Shown one piece after another: positions 7,300 through 16,873 of a stretch of 64,000 nt of DNA (within the stretch, counting starts at the first letter, position 1; each line of letters begins with the position of its first letter). The notes beneath the pieces are model-generated. The model had not been told where the DNA came from and ran no database searches. It saw nothing but the letters and a program-made list of their open reading frames with translations. A program made the translations under genes and the position numbers. Source of the DNA: AC-37 sp036389835 (GTDB lineage Bacteria > Actinomycetota > Thermoleophilia > Solirubrobacterales > Thermoleophilaceae); the NCBI GenBank assembly GCA_036389835.1, contig DASVWC010000040.1, forward strand, positions 1 through 64,000, given 5' to 3'.

Positions 7300-8679
7300 G
7301 TGACCCCTCGTCGCTTGATCGAGCCTGCCCGCCTGGCGGGATCCGCGCTGCTCCACACGCAGAGCGACGAGCGGCTGGTCGACCTGGTGCGGGCCGGCAA
7401 CGACCGTGCGTTCGAGGCGATCGTGGCGCGCTACCGGCGCCCGCTGCTCGGCTACTGCAGGCGGCTGCTGCCGCCGGAGCGGGCCGAGGACGCGGTCCAG
7501 CAGGCCTTCCTCAACGCCTATCGCGCGATCGGCGCCGGTGAGTCGGAGCTCAACCTGCGGCCGTGGCTGTACCGGATCGCGCACAACGCGTCGCTGAGCC
7601 TCCTGCGGCAGAACGGCTGGAGCCACGAGCAGCTCGACGAGCAGTTCGACGGCGTGCAGCAGCCGCCGCAGGCGCTCGAGCAGAGCGAGCGCGTGCGCGA
7701 GGTGGTGCGAGCGGTGAAGGGGCTGCCGGAGCGGCAGCGCAACGCGATGGTGCTGCGCGAGCTGGAGGGTCGCTCGTACGAGGAGATCGCCGCGGCGCTG
7801 GGGGTCACCGGCGGGGCGGTGCGGCAGCTCCTCAACCGCGCGCGGACCAACCTGCGCGCGGCGGCCACCGCGGTGACCCCGTTCGAGCTGGCCGGGTGGC
7901 TGGCCGGCCGCGGGCCCTTCGCGGCGCCGGCCGGCGAGCGAATCGCCGAGCTGACCGCGGGCGGCGCCGCCGGCCTCGGCGGGCTCGCGGGCGCTGCCCA
8001 GCTCGGCACGGCGCTGCTGGTCGCCGGCGCGGTGGCGGGCGGCGCGACGGGGGCGGGACCGCTGCCGGACCTCATCGGAGGCCACTCGAAGAGCGGTCCG
8101 GAGCCGGCCTTCGCCGCCGAGAGCGCGCCCGGCGCGGGGGGCCCGGGCGCGCTCTCGGGGGCGGATGGACGCGCCGGCGGCGCTCGCCGCGGCGCCTCCT
8201 CCGGGGACGACGTGACCGGCGACCGGGACGGCGGCGCGCGCGCGGGGGACGACGACGATCGCTCGGGTCCCGGCGGCGGCGACACCCTGGAGGGGATCGT
8301 CGAGGAGGACGACGGCTCCGGGCCCGGATCGGGTGACGACGACCGGTCGGGATCGAGCGGCTCCGACGGCGGCGGCTCGAGCGGCTCGGGCGACGGGAGC
8401 GGATCGAGCGGCTCGGGCTCGGGATCGGGTTCGAGCGGCGACGGCGGCTCGAGCGGCTCCAGCGGCGGCGGCAGCGGGTCGAGCGGCAGCGGCTCGACCG
8501 GCAGCGGCGACTCCGGCGCGAGCGACTCCGGAAGCGACTCCAGCGGCTCGGGCACAAGCGGCGGCGACTCCGGCTCGCGCGGCGCGGGCAGCGGAAGCGC
8601 CCCCGCGAGCGGCCGCTCGGGCACGAGCGGCAGCGGCTCGGGCACGAGCAGCGGCTCGGGCACGAGCGGCCGCGGCTAG
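7300..8679 (+). CDS. ECF sigma factor fused to a membrane segment and a Ser/Gly-rich tail
   Basis: A 459-residue protein. Residues about 22-105 form sigma region 2 (FEAIVARYRRPLLGYCRRLL, EDAVQQAFLNAYRAI, LYRIAHNASLSLLR), and 130-188 form sigma region 4 (GLPERQRNAMVLRELEG, SYEEIAAALGVTGGAVRQLLNRAR). A hydrophobic Gly/Ala stretch at about 226-250 is a probable transmembrane helix. Residues 255-459 are low-complexity Gly, Ser and Asp, with near-perfect GSSGS-type runs. A cytoplasmic sigma domain tethered to an outward tail would be a one-component sensor; ECF groups with fused membrane domains (for example ECF52 and ECF53) are known in actinobacteria. No separate anti-sigma gene is adjacent. The start is GTG at 7300, without a Shine-Dalgarno. 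The secreted Asp-rich proteins on either side are likely targets or partners. Confidence 0.85.
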   Translation: MTPRRLIEPARLAGSALLHTQSDERLVDLVRAGNDRAFEAIVARYRRPLLGYCRRLLPPERAEDAVQQAFLNAYRAIGAGESELNLRPWLYRIAHNASLSLLRQNGWSHEQLDEQFDGVQQPPQALEQSERVREVVRAVKGLPERQRNAMVLRELEGRSYEEIAAALGVTGGAVRQLLNRARTNLRAAATAVTPFELAGWLAGRGPFAAPAGERIAELTAGGAAGLGGLAGAAQLGTALLVAGAVAGGATGAGPLPDLIGGHSKSGPEPAFAAESAPGAGGPGALSGADGRAGGARRGASSGDDVTGDRDGGARAGDDDDRSGPGGGDTLEGIVEEDDGSGPGSGDDDRSGSSGSDGGGSSGSGDGSGSSGSGSGSGSSGDGGSSGSSGGGSGSSGSGSTGSGDSGASDSGSDSSGSGTSGGDSGSRGAGSGSAPASGRSGTSGSGSGTSSGSGTSGRG

Positions 8680-8712
8680 CCGCCACCGACCGCCCTCCTC
8701 CGCCCGCCAGCG

Positions 8713-8732
8713 CCTCCTCGGGGGAGGGTTTT
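8713..8732 (+). terminator. Rho-independent terminator after the ECF sigma gene
   Basis: A CCTCC/GGAGG stem (8713-8717 with 8723-8727) closes a five-base loop and is followed by GTTTT. It lies 33 bases after the sigma-factor stop codon. The rest of the 184-base gap to 8864 holds the Shine-Dalgarno GAGGAG before the next gene and no other clear feature. Confidence 0.55.
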
Positions 8733-8863
8733 CGGCCCATGGCACGCAAAAGCCTCCACTGAACGCGCGGCGGCGTGAGCTTCTCCGATTCGGTGCGTTC
8801 AGGGGGTGCGGGTAGCTGTCTGGGCCCGCGACATCCCACCCCTACATCACGAGGAGCACGAAC

Positions 8864-9646
<783 letters not shown>

Positions 9647-9665
9647 CCCGCGGCAAGCGCCCCAC

Positions 9666-9697
9666 GAGCCGGGTCGCCGCCCCTGGCGGCCCGGCTC
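9666..9697 (+). terminator. Strong GC hairpin after the second Asp-rich gene
   Basis: GAGCCGG pairs with CCGGCTC, and within it GCCGCC pairs with GGCGGC around a CCT loop, with a three-base bulge on the left arm. The hairpin starts 20 bases after the stop codon. No T-run follows, so it could be a terminator of the U-tract-less actinobacterial kind or an mRNA 3'-end stabiliser. Confidence 0.4.
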
Positions 9698-9740
9698 GCC
9701 GCGCGCATGGGGCGGCTCCGGCTCGGCGCGCCCCGCGGCC

Positions 9741-9780
9741 GGCTCGCCGCGCCCGCGATCGGCTCGCCGCGCCCGCGACC
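9741..9780. repeat. 20-bp tandem repeat in intergenic DNA
   Basis: Two adjacent 20-base units (9741-9760 and 9761-9780) differ only in the penultimate base. A partly matching copy starts near 9693. They lie in the 263-base gap between the second and third Asp-rich genes. The remainder of this gap (9781-9909) contains an AT-richer stretch near 9800-9835 that could hold a promoter, and the GAGGAGG ribosome-binding site before 9910. Confidence 0.7.
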
Positions 9781-9909
9781 GCTCGGCGCCGGCCGCGAAT
9801 AAGTGTTCCGTAAGTAGCTCGTGAGATTTCGCGGGTCGCCCGTTGTTGTGGTGCAGCCGGGCGATGGGGCCCCGGCGGCGGGACACCGATCCCCTACGAG
9901 GAGGCCACC

Positions 9910-10326
9910 ATGAGGACCACCACCAAGCGCGCCGCCGCGATCACCGCGGCGCTTGCGGTTGCGCTGCCGGGTGCGGCTATCGCGAAGAGCGGCGACAGCG
10001 ACGGCGACGGCATGCCGAACCGCTGGGAGTCGAGCAACGGGCTGCGCGTGAGCCGGGACGACGCCGCTCGCGACGCCGACCGCGACCGGCTCTCGAACCT
10101 GCGCGAGTACCGGCTGCGCACGGACCCGCGCGACGCGGACACCGACAGCGACGGCGTGAACGACGGCGTCGAGCGCCGGCGCGGCACGAATCCGCGCGTG
10201 AGCGACGAGGAGACGAGCGAGGCCGCCGGCGAGAACGCCGAGGGCAGCGGCGAGCGCCGCGACTGCGACGAGCGCCGCGGCGAGCAGCCCGCGGGCGACC
10301 AGCCCGAGCAGCCGCCGCAGTCCTAG
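9910..10326 (+). CDS. Secreted Asp-rich calcium-binding repeat protein (short paralogue 3)
   Basis: A 138-residue exported protein with signal peptide TAALAVALPGAAIA. Two or three calcium-loop-like units follow: DSDGDGMPNRWE, DRDRLSNLREYRLRTDP and DTDSDGVNDGVE. A Glu/Gln/Pro-rich tail then ends the protein. It matches the N-terminal halves of the genes at 6292 and 8864 but lacks their beta-rich globular domain, so it is either a truncated duplicate or a minimal form. The ATG is preceded by GAGGAGG at good spacing, and the leader resembles that of the 8864 gene (CCCTAC...ACGAGGAG), which supports common ancestry of gene and upstream region. Confidence 0.75.
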   Translation: MRTTTKRAAAITAALAVALPGAAIAKSGDSDGDGMPNRWESSNGLRVSRDDAARDADRDRLSNLREYRLRTDPRDADTDSDGVNDGVERRRGTNPRVSDEETSEAAGENAEGSGERRDCDERRGEQPAGDQPEQPPQS

Positions 10327-10430
10327 CGGCGGAGCCGCACCCGGGCCGCCGCGACCCTGCGCGGCGGCCCGGCGCGGAGCCGCGGCGCGGGAGCGCAGCC
10401 GCGGCCTCCGGAAGCCGCTTCAATCCTCGG

Positions 10431-11960
10431 GTGGCCGACGGGCAGACGCGCCGCGCCTTCATCCAGACCGGCCTCGCGGCAGCCGGCTCCGTCGCGCTGG
10501 GACCTGCCTTCTGGCGCGACGCCCTCGCGGCCCCGGCCAAGCCGGGTCCCGGCCCGTACGGCCCGCCGGTGGGCGCCCCGGACGAGCTCGGCCTGATCCT
10601 GCCCGAGGGCTTCGGCTCGCGTCTGATCGCGAAGGCCGGCACGCCGCTGCCCGGCACCGCCTACGACTTCCCGGTCTTCCCGGACGGAGCCGCGACCTTC
10701 CCGCTGTCCGACGGCGGTTGGATTCTCGCGGTCAACTCCGAGTCCCCACCGCGCAGCGGCGGGGCGAGCGGGATCCGCTTCGCCCCCGGCGGCTCGGTCG
10801 GCGCCGCCTACCGCATCCTGAGCGGCACGAGCACGAACTGCGCCGGCGGCAGAACGCCGTGGGGCACGTGGATGTCGTGCGAGGAGGTCGACCGCGGCGT
10901 GGTGTGGGAGTGCGACCCGGCCGGGGCCGAGCCCGCCGTCGCCCGGCCCGCGATGGGCGTCTTCAAGCACGAGGCCGTCGCCGTCGATCCGCGCGGGAGG
11001 CGGATCTACCTGACCGAGGACGTCGACGGCGGCGGCTTCTACCGCTTCACGCCGGCGCGCTACCCGGACTGCTCGGCGGGCCGGCTCGAGATCGCGTACG
11101 TCGACGCGAACGGCGTCGCGCACTGGAACCGGGTCCCCGACCCGTCCGCCGCGACCACGCCCACCCGCGGCCAGGCCGGAATGATCCCGTTCCGCCGCGG
11201 CGAGGGGATCTGGTTCGACGGCGGGATCGTCTACGTCGCCACCACGAGCGACAGCCGGATCCACGCCTACGACCCGCTGACCGAGACGATCGAGGTCGTC
11301 TACGACAGGCAGGCGAGCGACGGTCCGCTGAGCGGCGTCGACAACGTGACCGCGGCCCCCTCGGGCGACATCTACGTCTGCGAGGACAACTCCGCGGCCC
11401 AGCTCGACATCGGGATCCTCACGCCCGAGGGCGAGGTCGCCCGCTTCCTGACGGCCACCGGCTCGCAGCACTCGGGATCGGAGCTGACGGGCGTGTGCTT
11501 CGACCCGTCGGGGCGGCGCATGTACTTCGGCTCCCAGCGCGGGCTGGGCGGGACCGGGGCGGTGTTCGAGGTGACCGGGCCGTTCCGCGAGCGGCACAGC
11601 GACCTCACCGTCGGCGGCGGCCTGCGCCTCAAGGCGTACGCCGCCCGGCTCGTCTCGATCGACCGCTTCCGCGAGGCCGGGATGGCCGTGGAGGTGACGG
11701 CGAGCCGCTCGGTCGAGGTGGTCGTGAAGGTCGGCGCCGCCTTCGACGGGACGCGGGTGACCCTCGCGCGCAGGAAGGCGAAGCTGACGGCGGGGCGGCC
11801 GGAGCGCCTGCGGCTCGTGCCCGGGCCGGCGGGCCGCGGACGCCTGACCGGCGACGGCGAGCTGGCCGGCCACGTCTCGGTGTCGGCCGCCGACCCGGCC
11901 ACCGGCAAGCGGGAGGGCCTGCGCCGCGACGTGCGGCTGGTGAGGATCAGGCCCGGCTAG
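10431..11960 (+). CDS. Tat-exported PhoX-like (DUF839) phosphatase family protein
   Basis: A 509-residue protein starting with a twin-arginine signal (TRRAFIQTGLAAAGS; arginines at 7-8), so it is probably folded before export. The PhoX/DUF839 hallmarks are present: NCAGGRTPWGTWMSCEE, FKHEAVAVDP followed by YLTEDVDGGGFYRF, and GVDNVTAAPSGDIYVCEDN in a beta-propeller layout. PhoX enzymes are calcium- and iron-dependent phosphomonoesterases; activity here is inferred from the family. A C-terminal region of about 110 residues beyond the propeller is not recognised. GTG 10431 is chosen because the Tat motif follows at once. Its TAG stop shares a CTAG with the nadA stop on the other strand. It follows the three calcium-binding genes. 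Confidence 0.82.
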   Translation: MADGQTRRAFIQTGLAAAGSVALGPAFWRDALAAPAKPGPGPYGPPVGAPDELGLILPEGFGSRLIAKAGTPLPGTAYDFPVFPDGAATFPLSDGGWILAVNSESPPRSGGASGIRFAPGGSVGAAYRILSGTSTNCAGGRTPWGTWMSCEEVDRGVVWECDPAGAEPAVARPAMGVFKHEAVAVDPRGRRIYLTEDVDGGGFYRFTPARYPDCSAGRLEIAYVDANGVAHWNRVPDPSAATTPTRGQAGMIPFRRGEGIWFDGGIVYVATTSDSRIHAYDPLTETIEVVYDRQASDGPLSGVDNVTAAPSGDIYVCEDNSAAQLDIGILTPEGEVARFLTATGSQHSGSELTGVCFDPSGRRMYFGSQRGLGGTGAVFEVTGPFRERHSDLTVGGGLRLKAYAARLVSIDRFREAGMAVEVTASRSVEVVVKVGAAFDGTRVTLARRKAKLTAGRPERLRLVPGPAGRGRLTGDGELAGHVSVSAADPATGKREGLRRDVRLVRIRPG

Positions 11961-12973
11961 CCGAGCGCGACCATCCGCTCGATCGGCACCCGCGCCCGCT
12001 CGGCGAGCTCGGGGTCGACCTTCACGGTGTAGGACGGGCCGCCGTCGCGCAGCGCGTCGCGCAGCTTCGGCAGCGTGATCATCTTCATGAACGGGCACAC
12101 CGCGCACGAGTTGGCGGCCACGAAGCGCTTGCCCGGGTTCTCCTGCTCGAGCGGGTGCAGCATGCCGGTCTCGGTCGCGACGATGAACGTGTCGGCGTCG
12201 GACTCGCGCGCGAAGTCGAGCATCCCGCCGGTCGAGAGCATGTGCGTGTTCTCGGCGTCGACGTCACCGGCGGCGACGTACTCCATCACCGACGTCGAGC
12301 AGCCGCACTCGGGGTGGATCAGGAACTCCGCCCCGGGGTTCTCGTCGCGGACGCGCGCGATGTCGGCCGGCCGGATCCCGGCGTGCACGTGGCACTCGCC
12401 GGCCCACACGTGCATCGGCCTGCCGGTGACCTTCTCGACGTACGCGCCGAGGAACATGTCCGGCCCGAAGAGGATCTCCACGTCCTCGCCGTGCTCGCGG
12501 CGGATGTGCTCGACGACCTGGACGGCGTTCGACGACGTGCAGCAGTAGTCGGTCTCCGCCTTGACCTCGGCCGTGGTGTTGACGTACATGACCACGATCG
12601 CGCCCGGGTGCTGGGCCTTCCAGGCCCGCAGCTGGTCGGCGGTGATCGAGTCGGCCAGCGAGCAGCCGGCGCCGAGGTCGGGGAGCAGGACGGTCTTCTC
12701 GGGGCTGAGGATCGAGGCGGTCTCGGCCATGAAGTGCACGCCGCAGAAGGCGATCGTGTCGGCGCCGGCGGCGGCGGCCTTGCGCGAGAGCCCGAGCGAG
12801 TCGCCCACGAAGTCGGCCACGTCCTGGACCTCGGGCACCTGGTAGTTGTGCGCCAGGATCACCGCGTTGCGCTCCTCGGCGAGGGCGCGCACCTCGCGCT
12901 GCAGCGCGGGGATGTCCTCCAGCGCGAGCGGGGTATCTGAAAGCGCGCCCATCGGCGCCGTTGGCAACTGCAT
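11957..12973 (-). CDS. nadA: Quinolinate synthase A
   Basis: A 338-residue cytoplasmic [4Fe-4S] enzyme that condenses iminoaspartate with dihydroxyacetone phosphate to quinolinate in NAD synthesis. Family motifs include ILAHNYQVPEVQD, FCGVHFMAETASIL and SPEKTVLLPD. Cysteines at about 104 (GAGCSLAD), 194 (GECHVH) and 290/293 (NSCAVCPFMKM) are the expected cluster ligands. A good ribosome-binding site (AGGAGG) precedes the ATG, and a TAGACT hexamer about 58 bases upstream (13032-13037) is a possible -10 box, so it may have its own leadered promoter. nadC lies two genes upstream. The nadB gene that usually accompanies them is missing here. Confidence 0.96.
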   Translation of the reverse strand: MQLPTAPMGALSDTPLALEDIPALQREVRALAEERNAVILAHNYQVPEVQDVADFVGDSLGLSRKAAAAGADTIAFCGVHFMAETASILSPEKTVLLPDLGAGCSLADSITADQLRAWKAQHPGAIVVMYVNTTAEVKAETDYCCTSSNAVQVVEHIRREHGEDVEILFGPDMFLGAYVEKVTGRPMHVWAGECHVHAGIRPADIARVRDENPGAEFLIHPECGCSTSVMEYVAAGDVDAENTHMLSTGGMLDFARESDADTFIVATETGMLHPLEQENPGKRFVAANSCAVCPFMKMITLPKLRDALRDGGPSYTVKVDPELAERARVPIERMVALG

Positions 12974-13060
12974 GTTTCGAGCCTCCTGAGAGCGATCGAA
13001 ATGAGCCCGCGAGCCTGATCGGGCACCGACCAGTCTAGTGCCGATGGGTGTCCGCGGCTA

Positions 13061-14845
13061 CTAACGAAGTGTGAGCTGTATCCGCGCGGACTGGATCGTG
13101 ACCGTGCTCGGGAAGTTGTCCGGGCGCAGGTAGGTCGAGTCGTCCTGGAGCAGCTCGAGCTGTAGGCGGTGGCCGGGCTCGAGGGCCCAGGCGTTGCCGA
13201 ACAGCTCGTAGGCGACCGTGCCGCTGAGCGCCGGGCCGCCGCGGTAGGCGCCGCGGTCGACCAGCGTGCGCGTGCCGTCCGCGGCCACGTCCCAGAGGCG
13301 CGCGTTCAGCTCGAAGTCGGGGGCGGTGGCCGCATACTCGATCTCGAGCCGCGGGAGGCCGATCAGGGTCGCCGGCGCGGGCAGGGGGACGTCGTAGACG
13401 GCGCTGCCGGCCGCGGGCGGCCCGGCGGCCGTGATGCACCCCCGGCCGCGCTGCTGGGAGAGCAGCACGGGGTCGGCCAGCGGCCCCTCCCCGGTCGCCC
13501 GGTGAGTGGTCTGCCGGGGCCCGCCGAGGTCGAACGAGCGCCGCTCGGTCCACAGCCCGTCGAAGGTCTTCGCGCGGACCACCGGGCCGAAGCGCTTCTC
13601 GTCGCAGTTCGTGATCGCGGCGCGCGCCTCGATCGGCGGCCTGGGCCCGCGGCCGCGCAGGTGCCGGTCGAGCAGCCGGTTGCCGAGCACGTGGAAGTGG
13701 CGCAGGTCGGCCACCTTCGCCCGCGCCGTCAGGTGCTCCATGTCGCCGAGGTAGAGGCCGACCGGGTACTTCGGGTCGGCGGCGCGCAGGCGGCGGTACA
13801 TGCGTAGCACCTCGATCGCGGGGAACAGCGGGTCGGTCCAGCCCTGCGCGGTGAGCACCGGCACGCGCCGCGCGCGCCCCTCGCTCAGCGCCGCGAAGTA
13901 GTCGTCCTGGTAGAAGCCCGAGCGCTCCACCGTGAGTCCGTGGCGCAGCTCCTCCACCAGCGGGTCGCCGGCCTCGTACGGCTCGCCGGCGTTCACGCGC
14001 GTGAGCCACGCGTAGGTCTGGCGCGGCAGCCGCGGCCCGGCGGTCGCCAGGAACCCGTTGAGCAGCGTGAGCTTGGGAATCCCGATCGGCGTGGCCGCCT
14101 TGGCCGGGTCCACCCCGCTCGAGAGGTGGCGACCGCTCGGCCCGAGCGCGTAGAGGAGGTCGCTCCACGTGTAGCTCGGCACCGCGGCCGCGAGCGTCAC
14201 GCGGCGCCCGGCCGGGGTGCGCCAGGTGCCGAACGGCTCCGACGGCGCGCGCCGCGTGGTCATCAGCAGCCACGTCTGCCCGCCACCGTACGAGCCGCCG
14301 ATCACGCCTACCCGGCTGCGGTCGATCCGCGCCAGCGGCCCGCCCTGGTCCACGAGCAGCCCGGTCAGGTGCTGGGTGTCGCGCACCTCGAGGTCGCGGC
14401 TCGCCAGCCCGATCTCGCCGCCGGAGGCGCCGTGCCCGCGCGCGCTGTAGTTGAGCACGGCGTAGCCGCGCGAGGAGAACCAGATCGGGTTCCAGCGGAC
14501 GGTCTTGTACGCGTCGGCGCCGCGGTCGGGGCCGGTGCCCTCGCGCGTCTCGCTCAGGTACTCGCCCTGCTGGCTCAGGAAGCCGTGTAGGAATACGAGC
14601 AGCGGGAGGCGGCCCCTCGTGCGCTTGGCGGGGAGCGTGAGCGTGGCGTCGAGCTCGGTGCCGTCGAAGCTGGGGATCCGCGCCGCGCAGACCCGGTACC
14701 TGACGCGCGGGGCGGGCTTGGCGTCCTTGCTGAGCTTGGTGGTGCAGGAGTCGCGCAGCGGCTTCAGGGGATCCGTCTGCGCCGCGGCCGGCGGAGCCGT
14801 TGCCAGGACGGCGGCGATCGAGGCGGCGCAGACCGCGGCTCTCAT
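13061..14845 (-). CDS. Secreted S15/CocE-type alpha/beta hydrolase
   Basis: A 594-residue exported hydrolase with a signal peptide (AASIAAVLATAPPAAA, cleavage near residue 22). The alpha/beta-hydrolase core has LLVFLHGF (82-89), YSARGHGAS and the nucleophile elbow IGGSYGGGQ with Ser185. The C-terminal 220 residues have the beta-sandwich character of X-Pro dipeptidyl-peptidase S15/CocE/NonD proteins (LPRLEIEYAATAPDFELNARLWDV). The substrate could be a peptide or an ester and cannot be told from sequence. The ATG start overlaps the nadC stop by four bases (ATGA), so it is co-translated with NAD genes although no functional link is known. It occupies the slot between nadC and nadA. Confidence 0.85.
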   Translation of the reverse strand: MRAAVCAASIAAVLATAPPAAAQTDPLKPLRDSCTTKLSKDAKPAPRVRYRVCAARIPSFDGTELDATLTLPAKRTRGRLPLLVFLHGFLSQQGEYLSETREGTGPDRGADAYKTVRWNPIWFSSRGYAVLNYSARGHGASGGEIGLASRDLEVRDTQHLTGLLVDQGGPLARIDRSRVGVIGGSYGGGQTWLLMTTRRAPSEPFGTWRTPAGRRVTLAAAVPSYTWSDLLYALGPSGRHLSSGVDPAKAATPIGIPKLTLLNGFLATAGPRLPRQTYAWLTRVNAGEPYEAGDPLVEELRHGLTVERSGFYQDDYFAALSEGRARRVPVLTAQGWTDPLFPAIEVLRMYRRLRAADPKYPVGLYLGDMEHLTARAKVADLRHFHVLGNRLLDRHLRGRGPRPPIEARAAITNCDEKRFGPVVRAKTFDGLWTERRSFDLGGPRQTTHRATGEGPLADPVLLSQQRGRGCITAAGPPAAGSAVYDVPLPAPATLIGLPRLEIEYAATAPDFELNARLWDVAADGTRTLVDRGAYRGGPALSGTVAYELFGNAWALEPGHRLQLELLQDDSTYLRPDNFPSTVTIQSARIQLTLR

Positions 14846-15660
14846 AGGGGCTCGATGATGAGGGATAGGTCGAGGACCGGCGCCGAGTGCGTCAGCGCGC
14901 CGACGCTGATGAAGTCCACGCCCGTCTCGGCAATCGCGCGCACGGTCTCCAGCGTGACGTTGCCCGAGGCCTCCAGCTCGGCGCGGCCGGCGCTGATCGC
15001 CACCGCCTCGCGCATCTCCTCCAGCGTCATGTTGTCGAGGAGGATCCGCGGGGCTCCGGCGCCGATCGCCTCGCGCACCTCGTCGAGGGTCTCGCACTCG
15101 AGCTCGACGAGCGTTCCCGGCGGCGCCGCCGCGAGCGCGAGCCGGACCGCCTCCGCCACGCCCCCGGCCGCGGCGACGTGGTTCTCCTTCGCGAGGATCG
15201 CGTCGAAGAGGCCGAAGCGGTGGTTGACCCCGCCGCCGGCCGCCACCGCCCGCTTCTCGAGCGCGCGCAGGCCGGGCGTGGTCTTGCGCGTGTCGAGGAT
15301 CCGCGCCCCGGTGCCCTCGACGGCCGCCACGTAGCGCGCGGTCAGGGTCGCCACGCCGGACAGCCGGCCGAGGAAGTTGAGCGCGACCCGCTCGCCGCGC
15401 AGGATCGACGCCGTGGAGCCCGCGACCTCGGCGACGAGCCCCCCGTCGCGCCACTCCCCCTCGGGCGCGTGGGCGTGCCAGCGCAACTCGGGATCGACGC
15501 GGCGGAAGACCGACTCGGCCGCGTCGAGCCCCGCGATCGCGCCCGGCGCCTTCTGGTGGACGACCGCGCGCGCGCGGGCGCCGGGCGGCACGAGCGCCTC
15601 GGTGGTCAGGTCGCCCGAGCCGACGTCCTCCGCGAGCGCGCGGTCGATCAGCTCCTGCAC
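14842..15660 (-). CDS. nadC: Nicotinate-nucleotide diphosphorylase (carboxylating)
   Basis: A 272-residue quinolinate phosphoribosyltransferase that converts quinolinate and PRPP to nicotinate mononucleotide. Motifs include EDVGSGDLTTEA at the N-terminus, ALNFLGRLSGVATLT, LDTRKTTPGLRALEK (the substrate-binding Arg/Lys block), KENHVAAAGG and the C-terminal GNVTLETVRAIAETGVDFISVGALTHS. Length is normal. The start is GTG at 15658-15660, directly abutting the stop codon of the 48-codon gene upstream with no spacer, so its translation is probably coupled. It lies in a tight minus-strand run: prfB, small gene, nadC, hydrolase. Confidence 0.97.
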   Translation of the reverse strand: MQELIDRALAEDVGSGDLTTEALVPPGARARAVVHQKAPGAIAGLDAAESVFRRVDPELRWHAHAPEGEWRDGGLVAEVAGSTASILRGERVALNFLGRLSGVATLTARYVAAVEGTGARILDTRKTTPGLRALEKRAVAAGGGVNHRFGLFDAILAKENHVAAAGGVAEAVRLALAAAPPGTLVELECETLDEVREAIGAGAPRILLDNMTLEEMREAVAISAGRAELEASGNVTLETVRAIAETGVDFISVGALTHSAPVLDLSLIIEPL

Positions 15661-15807
15661 CTAGGCGCCGTCCACGGCGTAGAGGTGCCACTCGCCCGGC
15701 ACGCCCTCCAGCGGGTGGGTGCCGCGGTCGGCGAAGCGGTCGATCTGGCGCCCGCGGTACGCGCGGCTCAGCCCGGCGGAGGTCCGCGCGTAGCGGATCT
15801 CGCTCAC
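15661..15807 (-). CDS. Small 48-residue protein between prfB and nadC
   Basis: A 48-codon gene beginning with GTG at 15805-15807, overlapping the prfB stop in a GTGA, and ending immediately before the nadC GTG. The protein begins SEIRYARTSAGLSRAYRGR and ends EWHLYAVDGA; it is basic in the first half and has no signal or membrane segment. Exact coupling on both sides argues that it is translated rather than a chance frame. I do not recognise the family. Any role in translation or NAD metabolism would be a guess from position only. Confidence 0.6.
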   Translation of the reverse strand: MSEIRYARTSAGLSRAYRGRQIDRFADRGTHPLEGVPGEWHLYAVDGA

Positions 15808-16873
15808 GCCGCCGCCCGCCTCAGCAGCTCGGCCCGCACGAACCCGTCGAGGTCGCCGTCGAGCACGCGGTTCACGTCGCCCATCTCGTGGTTGGTGCGG
15901 TGGTCCTTGACCATCGTGTACGGGTGCAGCACGTACGAGCGGATCTGCGACCCCCACGCCACGTCCTGCGCCTCGCCCTTCTCCTTCGCGACCTCCTCGC
16001 GGCGGCGCTGCTCCTCGCGCTCGAGCAGCTTCGACTTGAGCATGGCCATCGCGGTCGCCTTGTTCGAGGTCTGCGAGCGCTCGTTCTGGCACTGCACGAC
16101 GATCCCGGACGGCCGGTGCGTGATGCGCACCGCGGAGTCGGTCTTGTTCACGTGCTGCCCGCCGGCGCCGGAGGCCCGGTAGGTGTCGATCTGGAGGTCG
16201 GCCTCGTCGATGTCCACGTCCACGTCGCCCTCGATGTAGGGCGCCACCTCCACCAACGCGAAGGCGGTGTGCCTTCGTGAGGCCGCGTCGAACGGCGAGA
16301 TCCGCACGAGCCGGTGCACGCCCTTCTCGGCCGAGTAGAGGCCGTAGGCGTTCTCGCCGCGCACCACGAACGTCGCGGACTTGATCCCCGCCTCCTCCCC
16401 CGGCGAGACCTCCTTGAGCTCGGCTGTGAACCCGCGCCGCTCGGCCCAGCGCATCTCCTGGCGCAGGAGCATCTCGGCCCAGTCCTGGGAGTCGGTGCCG
16501 CCCGCGCCGGCGTGGACCGAGACGACCGCGTCGCCGGAGTCGTAGCGCCCGGCGAACAGCCGCTCCTCCTCGAGCTCCTCGAGCAGCGACTCGGCGGCGG
16601 CGCGCTGCCCGGCCAGCTCGTCGGCGATCGACTCGTCCTCGGCGGCCAGCTCCTCGAGCGCCTCGAGGTCGTCGATCTCCGCCGCCAGCGAGTTGTAGCG
16701 CTCGAGCTTGCGCTGGGCGCGCGAGTGCTCGGCCGACACCTTCGCCGCCCGCTCCTGGTCGTCCCAGAAGCCGGGCTCCCCCATCTCGCCCTCGAGCGCG
16801 GCTACGCGCTCGCCGAGAGCCGCTGGGTCAAAGGTAGTCCGCGAGCAGCTTGAGCTGGTCGCGGAGGGAGCCG

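Noticed and set aside
9741..9780. A small CRISPR-like array
   Set aside because: The two 20-base units are directly adjacent with no spacer, and there are no cas genes.
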